A stretch of 17,359 bases of DNA, from positions 1 to 17,359 of the forward strand of contig DATMBX010000003.1 in the NCBI GenBank assembly GCA_035558955.1, written 5' to 3'. Both the position numbers and the translations under genes were made by a program. Under the pieces are notes generated by a model. That model made no database searches and had not been told where the DNA came from. It saw only the letters and a program-made list of their open reading frames with translations. Source of the stretch: DASVDE01 sp035558955 (lineage in GTDB: Bacteria; Actinomycetota; Thermoleophilia; Solirubrobacterales; 70-9). Shown here piece by piece: positions 1 through 7,852 of the stretch (within the stretch, counting starts at the first letter, position 1; each line of letters opens with the position of its first letter).

Positions 1-1470
1 GAGGCGGGGATCGTCTTCATCGGCCCGCCCGCCGCGGCGATCGAGGCGATGGGGTCGAAGACGCGGGCGCGGGAGATCATGGCCGAGGCCGGAGTGCCGA
101 TCGTCCCCGGCGCGACGGCGCCCGCGAAGGATGTCGACGAGGCGCGCAAGCAGGCCGAGGACGCGGGCTATCCCGTCGCCTGCAAGGCGGCCGGCGGCGG
201 CGGCGGCAAGGGCTTCCGCGTGGCGATGACCCCCGACGACCTCGAAGAGGCCTTCGACGGCGCCGCGCGCGAGGGCGAGAAGTTCTTCTCCGACGCTCGC
301 GTATATGTGGAGCGCTACCTGGAGGATCCGCGCCACGTCGAGGTACAGGTCCTCGCCGATTCCCACGGCAACGTGATCCACCTCGGCGAGCGCGACTGCT
401 CGGTCCAGCGCCGCCACCAGAAGGTGATCGAGGAGGCGCCCGGCCCGCGCGTCGACGCCGAGATGCGCGAGCGGATCGGCAAGATCGCCACCGATGCCGC
501 CGCCGCCGTCGGCTACCGCTCGGCCGGCACGGTCGAGGGGCTGCAGGTGGACGGGGAGTACTTCTTCCTCGAGATGAACACACGGGTTCAGGTCGAGCAC
601 TGCGTGACCGAGATGGTCACCGGCGTAGACATCGTCCGCGAGCAGGTGCTGGTCGCCGCCGGCGAGGAGCTCTCGATCGCCCAGGAGGACGTCGAGCTGC
701 GCGGCCACGCGATCGAGTGCCGGATCAACGCCGAGGCGGCGCACAAGAGATTCGCGCCGGCGCCCGGCGCGATCACCTCATACCGCGAGCCGGCCGGGCC
801 CGGCGTGCGGGTGGACTCGGGCGTCGAGGCGGGCTCCGAGGTGACGCCGATGTACGACCCGATGGTCGCCAAGCTGATCGTTTGGGACGCCGATCGCGAG
901 CTGGCGACGCGGCGGATGCGGCGGGCGCTGGACGAGTACGAGATCGGCGGTCTCACCACCCTGATTCCCTTCCACAAAGCGCTCCTCGCGACCGAGCAGT
1001 GGGCGAAGGGGGAGACCTGCCGCGACCTGATGGAGGACCGCGACTGGCTGAAGTCAACCGCCCCGGAGGTCGCCGGCCCCGCCGAGGCCCCGGAGGGCGT
1101 TGAGGTCGTCGAGCGCGACTACAAGGTCGAGGTCTCGGGCAAGCTCTTCGACGTTAAGGTGATCGGCGAGGCGCTCGCCGCCGGCTCGGCGCTCGCCGCG
1201 GGCGGCAAGAAACCGCCGAAACGGGAGCGCAAATCAGGCGGGGGTGAAGGGGCGTCCAGCGAAGCCCTCCCGAGCCCACTCCAGGGCACTGTCTTCAGAG
1301 TCGCGGTGGAGAGAGGCGCCGAGGTCTCCGAGGGAGACCTGATCTGCGTGATCGAGGCGATGAAGATGGAGAACGAGATAGTCGCCCATCGCTCGGGGAG
1401 AGTCACCGCTCTGAACGTTGCCGAGGGCGCCGCCGTTTCCAGCGGCGACGTCCTCGCCGTTATCGAATAG
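1..1470 (+). CDS. Acetyl/propionyl-CoA carboxylase alpha subunit (biotin carboxylase + BCCP), 5'-truncated
   Basis: Biotin-dependent acyl-CoA carboxylase subunit: it carboxylates its own biotin with ATP and bicarbonate and presents it to a carboxyltransferase subunit, giving malonyl- or methylmalonyl-CoA in the cytoplasm. The frame is open from base 1 and reads EAGIVFIGPP before the ATG at 49, a stretch that belongs inside the biotin carboxylase N-domain, so the true start lies upstream. The ATP-grasp glycine loop GGGGGKGF is near 190-215, RDCSVQRRHQK near 390-425, EMNTRVQVEH at 571-600, and RGHAIECRINAEA opens the C-domain near 700. A lysine/glycine-rich linker (about 1200-1260) leads to a biotinyl domain with EAMKMEN; the biotinylated lysine codon is 1363-1365. 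The carboxyltransferase partner is not visible, so acetyl- versus propionyl-CoA specificity cannot be decided. The last 11 bases overlap the convergent neighbour. Confidence 0.95.
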   Translation, partial: EAGIVFIGPPAAAIEAMGSKTRAREIMAEAGVPIVPGATAPAKDVDEARKQAEDAGYPVACKAAGGGGGKGFRVAMTPDDLEEAFDGAAREGEKFFSDARVYVERYLEDPRHVEVQVLADSHGNVIHLGERDCSVQRRHQKVIEEAPGPRVDAEMRERIGKIATDAAAAVGYRSAGTVEGLQVDGEYFFLEMNTRVQVEHCVTEMVTGVDIVREQVLVAAGEELSIAQEDVELRGHAIECRINAEAAHKRFAPAPGAITSYREPAGPGVRVDSGVEAGSEVTPMYDPMVAKLIVWDADRELATRRMRRALDEYEIGGLTTLIPFHKALLATEQWAKGETCRDLMEDRDWLKSTAPEVAGPAEAPEGVEVVERDYKVEVSGKLFDVKVIGEALAAGSALAAGGKKPPKRERKSGGGEGASSEALPSPLQGTVFRVAVERGAEVSEGDLICVIEAMKMENEIVAHRSGRVTALNVAEGAAVSSGDVLAVIE

Positions 1471-3133
1471 GCCTTCGCGGCACGAACAGCGTCACCGCGC
1501 GTCGGCGGGTCGTGCGCTGACCGGTGGCGTCCTGCGCGATGACCGTGAGGTTGGCTGTTGCTTTGCCTCCGCTGCGGAGTGCCCGAGCGGCTGCCCGACG
1601 AACTCCGGGAGGTACGCGCAGGCTGAGCCTGCTCCATTGGCCGGCTGCGAGCGAGACCCGCGATGGGCGGAGGCGGCGCTTGCTGCGGACGGTGCGCCCC
1701 CGCCTTTCCGTTGTCATCGAGATCGATCCGTTCGCTCGTACCGCGCATGGCTCCCGCGGGCAAATGGCGAAGACATTGACGCGTCCTCTGAGCCGCTGGC
1801 GTCTGGCTCCGGCGAGGCGGAGCGCTGGGCCGTTTGAGTCGATGACGGTGATGGTCGTCGAGGCGACTGCCGCCGCCGTGCCGTTGCAGGACGCGGTCTG
1901 GCCGGTGAAGACCAGCTCGTTCGAGCAGCCCTCGTTGTCGGTCACCGTCAGCGTCACCGTGTAGGTGCCGGGTCTGCGGTAAGTGTGAGTTCGCCGAGTC
2001 TGCGGGCCCTGGGCGCGTTTTCCGTCGCCCCAGTCCCAGGCGTAGTTGGCGACCGTCCCGTCAGGATCGCTGGATGCGCCCGCCTGGAAGGTGAGTCTGC
2101 GTCTGGCCAGTCGCCGTTGCGGGGTGACCAGGAACGATGCGGTCGGTCCTTGGTTGGGGACGATCGCGAGGCCGGTCGGCCCGGCCCCGGTTGCGATCGT
2201 GCCGGTGACGGCATTGGTGGCGGTGCTGAACGACGAGACGTTGCCGCCCCCGGAGTTGGTGACGTAGCCCTGCGCGCCATCCGGCGCGATCGCGATCCCG
2301 GCAGGAGCATTGAAGCCGCCGATGGCGGGCGACGTCGCGTTGGTCGAGGTCGCGATGGGCGTGACGCTGTTGGCCCCCAATGCCGCCGCATAGGCGAACG
2401 TGCCGCTGGGTGCGACAGCGATCCCCGATGGCGTCGCCCCGACTGTGGGCGTTGGGGGGATCACGTTGCCGTTGGCGGGATTGAAGGCGGTGACCGTGGT
2501 CGCGCCGCTGTCTGTGACGAAGCCCCGCCCCCCACGCGGCCCGATCGCGATTCTGGATGGCGCGGAGGCGTCGACCACCGTGCCGATCGGGAGGCGGGTG
2601 ACGGCGCTGAGGATCGCCACGTTGTTGGCGTTCTGGGCGACGAAGACGGACCCCCCGTCGGGGGAGACCGCGATCCCGTCGGGTCTGGACGCGGCGCCGT
2701 CCGGCAGGGGAATCGGCCCTCCGGACAAAGTGTTCGTGTCCGTGAAGATCACCGAAACGGTTCCATCGCCGCTGTTTGCCACCCAAGCCGTCTGCCCATC
2801 GGGAGCAATGGCGATCCCCCGCGGTCTCGAACCGACGGGGACAGTCGCAACTACGGCGTTGCCGGCAGTGGCGATGACGGAGACGGTCCCATCGGTCTCG
2901 TTGGTCACATAAGCAAAGGCCCCATCGGGCGTAATCGCCACATCGACCGGCCCAGCCCCAACGGGAATCGTCCCCACAGGCGCCCCAGTGCTCAAATTCA
3001 GCACAGAAACAGACCCATCCCCATTGTTGGCCACATAAGCATCCCGAGCCCCCGCCGGCGCGGCAAAGACCCCACAAGCTCCAACAACAGCAGCAAGTAC
3101 GGCGACCGCACCTCGGAACCGACCGGAAAACAT
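1460..3133 (-). CDS. Secreted seven-bladed YVTN beta-propeller protein with PKD domain
   Basis: 557-residue exported protein. Residues 1-29 form a signal peptide (short basic start, hydrophobic core, cut near APAGA-RD). Residues about 32-328 hold seven repeats of roughly 40 residues, each with an AYVxN-type strand and an IAIAPDG-type turn, the YVTN/NHL-like pattern; seven copies suggest a complete propeller. Residues about 330-425 form a PKD domain (DPDGTVANYAWDWGDG, then HTYRRPGTYTVTLTVTDN). The last ~130 residues are Arg-rich and beta-like with no named domain. The family is usually extracellular and involved in binding or surface structure; no catalytic site is evident. The ATG at 3133 has a purine-rich GGGAAGGGG tract upstream. 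The gene stands alone: it converges on the carboxylase gene and lies 106 bases upstream (map right) of the sucD stop. Codons for the first ~100 residues end in T more often than the rest. Confidence 0.88.
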   Translation of the reverse strand: MFSGRFRGAVAVLAAVVGACGVFAAPAGARDAYVANNGDGSVSVLNLSTGAPVGTIPVGAGPVDVAITPDGAFAYVTNETDGTVSVIATAGNAVVATVPVGSRPRGIAIAPDGQTAWVANSGDGTVSVIFTDTNTLSGGPIPLPDGAASRPDGIAVSPDGGSVFVAQNANNVAILSAVTRLPIGTVVDASAPSRIAIGPRGGRGFVTDSGATTVTAFNPANGNVIPPTPTVGATPSGIAVAPSGTFAYAAALGANSVTPIATSTNATSPAIGGFNAPAGIAIAPDGAQGYVTNSGGGNVSSFSTATNAVTGTIATGAGPTGLAIVPNQGPTASFLVTPQRRLARRRLTFQAGASSDPDGTVANYAWDWGDGKRAQGPQTRRTHTYRRPGTYTVTLTVTDNEGCSNELVFTGQTASCNGTAAAVASTTITVIDSNGPALRLAGARRQRLRGRVNVFAICPREPCAVRANGSISMTTERRGRTVRSKRRLRPSRVSLAAGQWSRLSLRVPPGVRRAAARALRSGGKATANLTVIAQDATGQRTTRRRAVTLFVPRRPIR

Positions 3134-3239
3134 CTCGTGCGCCCCTTCCCTCGCTTGTTAGCGGCGTCTACCCGCAGACACATCACCTGAACCAGAGTTG
3201 CGTATCGAGAGGCGGAACCCCTACCGGATTCCCGCCCAA

Positions 3240-4112
3240 TCACCCACGCAGCACTTCGACGGCGATAGCAGCTGTCTCAGTGGGACTCTCGCCGACCCGG
3301 ACGCCCTTCGCCTCGAGCGCCTCCTTCTTGGCTTGCGCCGTTCCCGACGACCCGGAAATGATCGCCCCGGCATGCCCCATCTGCTTGCCCGGGGGCGCGG
3401 TAAACCCGGCGATGTAGGCCACGACCGGCTTGGAGATCTCGGCGGCGATGAACTCGGCCGCCCGCTCCTCGGCGTCGCCGCCGATCTCGCCGACCATCAC
3501 GATCAGCTCGGTTTCCGGGTCGGCCTCGAAGAGGGTGAGGATGTCGATGAAGTCGGAGCCGACGATCGGGTCGCCGCCGATGCCGACGATCGAGGAGTTG
3601 CCCTCGCCGGCCTGCTTCAGCTCGTTGCCGATCTGGTAGGTCAGCGTGCCGGACTTGGAGACGACGCCGATCGCACCCGGGTCGAAGAACTGCGCCGGGA
3701 TGATGCCGACGTTCGCCTTTCCGGGGGAGAGCACGCCGGGGCAGTTCGGCCCGATCAGCCGCACCCCCGCCTCCTTCGCCTTCCAGTAGGTCTTCAGCAT
3801 GTCGAGCACCGGGATCCCTTCGGTGATCGCGATCACCGTGTGCACGCCGGACTCGATCGCCTCGTCGATCGCCGGCGCGGCGAAGCGGGCCGGGACGAAG
3901 ATCATCGAGGTGTTGGCGCCGGCCTCCTCGACCGCCTCGGAGATCGAGTCGAAGACCGGCACGCCCTCGACGTCCTGCCCGCCCTTGCCGGGGGTGACTC
4001 CGGCGACGAGGTCAGTCCCGTAGGCGCGATTGCGCAGCCCGTGGAAGGACCCCTCGCGACCGGTCAGGCCGGAGACGACGAGCTTCGTCTCTTCGCCGAC
4101 GACGATGCTCAC
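3240..4112 (-). CDS. sucD: Succinyl-CoA synthetase alpha subunit
   Basis: Alpha subunit of succinyl-CoA synthetase (TCA cycle), which interconverts succinyl-CoA plus NDP and succinate plus CoA plus NTP. The GTG at 4112 gives 290 residues, the usual family length. It is preferred because the protein then begins VSIVVGEETKLVVSGLTG and because GTGA overlaps the sucC stop by four bases, the classic translational coupling. The CoA-binding Rossmann part is N-terminal (SGLTGREGSFH, then GVTPGKGG). The phosphohistidine is His247 in GHAGAIISG, matching E. coli His246. The reading frame stays open far upstream of this start, but only because sucC is GC-rich in another frame. Confidence 0.96.
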   Translation of the reverse strand: MSIVVGEETKLVVSGLTGREGSFHGLRNRAYGTDLVAGVTPGKGGQDVEGVPVFDSISEAVEEAGANTSMIFVPARFAAPAIDEAIESGVHTVIAITEGIPVLDMLKTYWKAKEAGVRLIGPNCPGVLSPGKANVGIIPAQFFDPGAIGVVSKSGTLTYQIGNELKQAGEGNSSIVGIGGDPIVGSDFIDILTLFEADPETELIVMVGEIGGDAEERAAEFIAAEISKPVVAYIAGFTAPPGKQMGHAGAIISGSSGTAQAKKEALEAKGVRVGESPTETAAIAVEVLRG

Positions 4113-5272
4113 GCGCCACCCGCCAGCTCGACCACACGGCGCGCCGCGTCCAGCATCGTCTTCTCCTGGTGCAGGTTGGGGAGATCCGCCTCGGCGAGGA
4201 TCTTCAGCCCTTCCTCGGAGTTGGTCCCGTCCAGGCGCACGACCAGCGGCACGCCGATCTCGATTTGCTTGGACGCTTCGACGATGCCCTTGGCGATCTC
4301 GTCGCAGCGGGTGATCCCGCCGAAGATGTTGAAGAGGATCGCGGTGACCTTCTCGTCGGAGGTGATCACGGTCAGCGCGTCGACGATCGCCTCCGCTTTT
4401 GAGCCACCGCCCGCGTCGAGGAAGTTGGCAGGGGCGCCGCCCGCCTGCGCGACCACATCCAGCGTCGACATGCAGAGGCCGGCGCCGTTGGCGAGGATGC
4501 CGACGTTGCCGTCGAGCTTGACGTAGGTGAGGCCCTTCTCCCGCGCCATCGCCTCCTGCGGGTCCTCGTCGGAGGACTCGGCGATCTCCGCCATGTCCTC
4601 GTGGCGGTAGAGGGAGTTGTTGTCGATCGTCACCTTGGCGTCGAGGGCGACGACCTCGCGCTCGGCAGTGACGATCAGCGGGTTGACCTCGATCAGCGTC
4701 GCGTCCTCTTCGGCGGCGACCTCGGCCAGCTTCGCCAGCACCTCCGCCGCCCCCTCGCGCACGTCCTCGTCGAGCCCTGCCGCGTCGACGATCGGCCGCG
4801 CCTCGGCCGCCCCGAACGGCCGCGTCGGGTCGATGTGGCGCTTCACCAGCGCCTCGGGGCTCTCCTCCGCGACCGCCTCGATGTCCATCCCTCCCTGGCT
4901 GGAAACCATCGCCAAAAGCTTCTTCTCGCCGCGGTCGAGGATCACCGACGCGTAGTACTCGGCGGCGATGTCCGACCCCCCCTCGATCCAGACCTGATCG
5001 ACGCGGAACGGCCCCTCGCCGCGCGGCCCGCGGATGTCCATGCCGAGGATCGCGCCCGCGTGGGCGCGCGCCTCCTCGGCGTCGGCGGCGATCTTGATTC
5101 CCCCGGCCTTGCCGCGCCCGCCGATCAGCACCTGCGCCTTGACCGCGCAGGGATAGCCGATCCGCTCCGCCGCGGCGACCGCCTCCTCGACGGTCGTCGC
5201 GACCTCGCCGCTGGGCACGGCGACGCCGTGTTTGGCAAAGAGTTGCTTGCCCTGGTACTCGAGGAGGTCCAT
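4109..5272 (-). CDS. sucC: Succinyl-CoA synthetase beta subunit
   Basis: Beta (nucleotide-binding) subunit of succinyl-CoA synthetase, 387 residues, full length. It begins MDLLEYQGKQLFAKHGV, the standard ATP-grasp N-terminus. Further markers are the glycine loop VLIGGRGKAGGIKI, the metal-binding EVNPLIVT segment, NGAGLCMSTLD, the FLDAGGGS segment and LFNIFGGITRCD, which contacts the alpha subunit. It is the first gene of a two-gene operon with sucD and diverges from a HAD gene 76 bases away. No good Shine-Dalgarno precedes the ATG. A TAGGCT hexamer (minus strand, 5290-5285) lies 12 bases before the start and could be a -10 box giving a leader of only a few bases. Confidence 0.96.
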   Translation of the reverse strand: MDLLEYQGKQLFAKHGVAVPSGEVATTVEEAVAAAERIGYPCAVKAQVLIGGRGKAGGIKIAADAEEARAHAGAILGMDIRGPRGEGPFRVDQVWIEGGSDIAAEYYASVILDRGEKKLLAMVSSQGGMDIEAVAEESPEALVKRHIDPTRPFGAAEARPIVDAAGLDEDVREGAAEVLAKLAEVAAEEDATLIEVNPLIVTAEREVVALDAKVTIDNNSLYRHEDMAEIAESSDEDPQEAMAREKGLTYVKLDGNVGILANGAGLCMSTLDVVAQAGGAPANFLDAGGGSKAEAIVDALTVITSDEKVTAILFNIFGGITRCDEIAKGIVEASKQIEIGVPLVVRLDGTNSEEGLKILAEADLPNLHQEKTMLDAARRVVELAGGA

Positions 5273-5348
5273 GAAGCGCGCGGCAGCCTACCCGAGATCG
5301 CAGGGGCGCCGCCCCCAGCCAGGGTGCTTGGCATAATGCGCCGCCGCC
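5273..5348. promoter_or_regulatory. Divergent promoter region between sucC and the HAD gene
   Basis: A 76-base gap between two head-to-head genes. On the minus strand TAGGCT (5290-5285) is a possible -10 for sucC. On the plus strand CATAAT (5332-5337) is a possible -10 for the HAD gene, 11 bases before its ATG. A short dyad GGGGC-GCC-GCCCC (5303-5315) sits between them. No convincing -35 boxes are seen, so assignment is tentative. Confidence 0.4.
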
Positions 5349-6032
5349 ATGCCCCTTCCGAGCCTCAGAACGATCACCTGGGTGACCGCTGACTGTTACG
5401 GCACCCTGATCGATTGGGAGAAGGGAATCATCGACGCGGTCAAGAGAGAGGCCGACAAGGACGGCTTCAGCTTCGAGGAGGCGCCGTTCCTGGCCCGCTT
5501 CATGGAGGTCCAAGCGGAGATCATGGCCGGCTCCTACGAGCTCTACGCCGAGGTGCTGCGCCGAGCGATCGTCAAGGTCGCCGGCGAGCTGGGCTGGGAG
5601 ATCGAGCCCTCGCGCGCCCAGTTCCTGCCCAACAGCGTTGCCTACTGGCTTCCCTTCCGCGAGGCCAACGCGGCGATGGACCGGATCGCGAGACGCTATG
5701 AGATCGGCATCGTCTCCAACATCGACGACAAACTGCTCGGCATCTCCCGCCGCCACCTTCGCACCGAGCTGGACCTGGTCGTCACCGCCCAGCAGGTGCG
5801 CAGCTACAAGCCCGACCCCACTCACTTCAAAGAGGCGGCGCGGCGCATGGGCGGGAAGAGAGGCTGGCTGCACATCGGTAGCGACTACACCAATGACGTC
5901 GCCCCGCTGCTGAGAATGAACGTGCCGGTGATCTGGGTCAACCGCCACGGCGAGAGACTCGACGGCCGAAGAGCGCCGAGCGCCACGGTCAGAAACTTTC
6001 GCGACGCCGCGAAAAAGCTCGGCGCGTCCTGA
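5349..6032 (+). CDS. HAD-superfamily hydrolase, haloacid dehalogenase-like
   Basis: 227-residue cytoplasmic hydrolase with all four HAD motifs: DCYGTLID (nucleophile Asp15), VSNIDD (Ser123), SYKPDP (Lys154) and GSDYTNDV (Asp179, Asp183). An alpha-helical cap lies between motifs I and II. Motif I has Tyr17 where phosphatases have the second Asp (DxDxT), a feature of L-2-haloacid dehalogenases. Motif IV, however, reads GSDYTND rather than the dehalogenase SSNxWD. The substrate could therefore be a 2-haloacid or a small phosphate ester. It diverges from sucC and is followed 56 bases later by the sulfatase gene. There is no Shine-Dalgarno; the CATAAT 11 bases upstream suggests a very short leader. 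Confidence 0.88.
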   Translation: MPLPSLRTITWVTADCYGTLIDWEKGIIDAVKREADKDGFSFEEAPFLARFMEVQAEIMAGSYELYAEVLRRAIVKVAGELGWEIEPSRAQFLPNSVAYWLPFREANAAMDRIARRYEIGIVSNIDDKLLGISRRHLRTELDLVVTAQQVRSYKPDPTHFKEAARRMGGKRGWLHIGSDYTNDVAPLLRMNVPVIWVNRHGERLDGRRAPSATVRNFRDAAKKLGAS

Positions 6033-6088
6033 GCATCTTTTAGCTTCCTGGCGCAACTCCGGCGAGAGGCCGCGGGTTTCGATCGAAG

Positions 6089-7804
6089 ATGAGGACTCGA
6101 CCACAGCACGTTGTATTGGCGCTGGCGTTGTTCGCCATGCTCACCCTGCCCTTGGCCGGGGGACGGGAGCAGGCTTCCGCCGCGACCAGACCGCCCCCCA
6201 GCTTCGTCGTCATCCAGACCGACGATCAGACCCTGGACCAGCTCTACGCCTCCTTCACCCCCTTCGGCGGCGCCCCGATCTACGCGATGCCGAACACGCT
6301 CAACCTGATCGCCAAGCGCGGCATCACGCTCAACCGCTACTACGTCTCCTACCCTCTTTGCTGCCCGTCCAGGGTCAGCCTGATGACCGGTCGCTACGCG
6401 CACAACCACAACGTGCGCGGCAACGTTCCGCCCAACGCCGGCTACACCGGCTTCTCCTTCCGCGGCGCGATGATCCACAACCTTCCCGTCTGGCTGCAGC
6501 AGGCCGGCTACCGCACGATCCACGTCGGCAAGTTCCTCAACGGCTATGGCGATGAGCCCTACGACGACGGGAGAACCGTGCCGCCCGGCTGGGACGCCTG
6601 GCACTCGATCGTCAAGTCGGACAGCAACCACTACTTCTATGGCTACACGCTGAACAACAACGGCTCGCTCGACGGCCCCTACGGCGACTTCGGCAGCTGG
6701 GAGACGCGCGAATACGGGGTGCGCGACGACTTCGGCTGCCCCTTCGCGCCCACGAACGGGCTGCCCTGCTTCTACCTCACCGACTACCTCACCAGCATTG
6801 CCACCAATGAGCTGCTGGGCACACCCGCGGACCGCCCCTTCTACCTGCAGCTCGACTACAACGCTCCGCATGGGGACTTCCGCCGCCCGGCCGGGCCCGA
6901 GCCGGCGCCGCGCCACTACGACTCGTTTCTCGGCGCGCCGCTGCCGCATGGCCGTTCGCAGGGGTTCGACGAAGGCAACGTGCGGGACAAGCCGCGCTTC
7001 ATCCGCGCCGCGCCTCACCTCACCGGGACCGAGCAGCACACCTACCGCGTCTACTACCAGAAGGCGCTGGACTCGCTGCGCTCGCTCGACGAGGGCGTCA
7101 AACAGGTGATCGACACCCTCGGCGGCATGGGTCGCCTGCGCAACACCTACATCCTCTTCACCTCGGACAACGGCTTCTTCTTCGGCGAGCATCGTCTGCT
7201 CGGGGGCAAGTTCCTCGCCTATGAGCCCGCCACGCACATGCCGTTCCTGATGCGCGGGCCCGGGATCAAACCGGGGGCGTCCACCGGCGAGCTGGCGTCG
7301 AACCTGGACATCGCGCCGACGATCCTGGAGCTGGCCGGGGCGAGCGCGACCAAGAGCATCGACGGACGCTCGCTGGTTCCCTTCCTGCGCGACCCGTCCC
7401 TACGCACGCGGCGCCCGATCCTCTTCGAGTCCTTCGTCGAGACCTCCGACGTGGAGGCGAACGCCGTGCAGGCGCGCCCGCGGGGCAATACCGCGAGCGC
7501 CTCGATCCTCGCCCCGCCCAAGGACTACGAGGGCATTCGCCTCGGCCCCTACAAGTACATCGCCTGGCCCAGTGGGGAGAAGGAGCTCTACAACATCAAC
7601 GTCGACCCCGACGAGTTGAACAACATCGTCAAGGACCACAACTACTTCCCGATCCGAAACTTCCTTCACAACCAGCTGCGGCTGCTGGAGGACTGCGTCG
7701 GCCGCGGGTGCCGGGAGGCCACGCCGAAGATCCCGCTGACGCGCAAGGAGCAGCAGCGGATTCGGGCGCAGAGAAAGAAGCAGCAGAAGCAGAGAGGCGG
7801 GTAG
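6089..7804 (+). CDS. Secreted sulfatase (formylglycine type), N-acetylglucosamine-6-sulfatase-like
   Basis: 571-residue exported sulfatase that would hydrolyse sulfate esters outside the cell. Residues 1-31 form a signal peptide with a long hydrophobic core ending near QASA. The metal-binding start of the domain is QTDDQT (Asp45, Asp46). The sulfatase signature CCPSRVSLMTGRYAHNHNV begins at Cys91 (codon 6359-6361); CxPxR marks Cys91 as the residue converted to formylglycine. Later come HVGKFLNGYG, APHGDFRRP (active-site His) and TSDNGFFFGEH, then the C-terminal subdomain with PYKYIAWPSGEKELYN. The layout resembles N-acetylglucosamine-6-sulfatases and arylsulfatases; the substrate cannot be fixed from sequence. 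No carbohydrate-utilisation or formylglycine-generating enzyme gene adjoins. The C-terminus is Lys/Gln/Arg-rich. Confidence 0.92.
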   Translation: MRTRPQHVVLALALFAMLTLPLAGGREQASAATRPPPSFVVIQTDDQTLDQLYASFTPFGGAPIYAMPNTLNLIAKRGITLNRYYVSYPLCCPSRVSLMTGRYAHNHNVRGNVPPNAGYTGFSFRGAMIHNLPVWLQQAGYRTIHVGKFLNGYGDEPYDDGRTVPPGWDAWHSIVKSDSNHYFYGYTLNNNGSLDGPYGDFGSWETREYGVRDDFGCPFAPTNGLPCFYLTDYLTSIATNELLGTPADRPFYLQLDYNAPHGDFRRPAGPEPAPRHYDSFLGAPLPHGRSQGFDEGNVRDKPRFIRAAPHLTGTEQHTYRVYYQKALDSLRSLDEGVKQVIDTLGGMGRLRNTYILFTSDNGFFFGEHRLLGGKFLAYEPATHMPFLMRGPGIKPGASTGELASNLDIAPTILELAGASATKSIDGRSLVPFLRDPSLRTRRPILFESFVETSDVEANAVQARPRGNTASASILAPPKDYEGIRLGPYKYIAWPSGEKELYNINVDPDELNNIVKDHNYFPIRNFLHNQLRLLEDCVGRGCREATPKIPLTRKEQQRIRAQRKKQQKQRGG

Positions 7805-7838
7805 GCGCTCCCGCGCTTCGTCGCCTTTGGGCCGTTGC

Positions 7839-7844
7839 TAGTGT
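7839..7844 (+). promoter_or_regulatory. Putative -10 box (TAGTGT) of the aminotransferase gene
   Basis: TAGTGT fits TANNNT and lies 8 bases before the ATG at 7853, with no Shine-Dalgarno between. This favours a leaderless transcript starting at or next to the ATG and argues against the upstream in-frame TTG (7835) and GTG (7841). Confidence 0.45.
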
Positions 7845-7852
7845 CGGGGCCG

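Noticed and set aside
3198..4526. A 442-codon plus-strand frame opposite sucD/sucC.
   Set aside because: It is Asp/Arg/Leu-rich antisense shadow with no domain, opposite two strongly supported genes.
6016..6042. A possible terminator after the HAD gene (GCTC...GAGC followed by ATCTTTT).
   Set aside because: The stem is only four base pairs with a ten-base loop, partly inside the coding sequence; too weak to call.
3240..6104. A 954-codon open frame on the minus strand spanning sucD, sucC and the HAD region.
   Set aside because: Only its last 290 codons (sucD) have protein character. The rest is Arg/Gly/Pro-rich shadow of sucC in another frame and antisense to the HAD gene, caused by high GC.
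5885..7237. A 450-codon minus-strand frame opposite the sulfatase.
   Set aside because: It has biased Val/Ala/Arg composition and is antisense to a full-length sulfatase with clear motifs.
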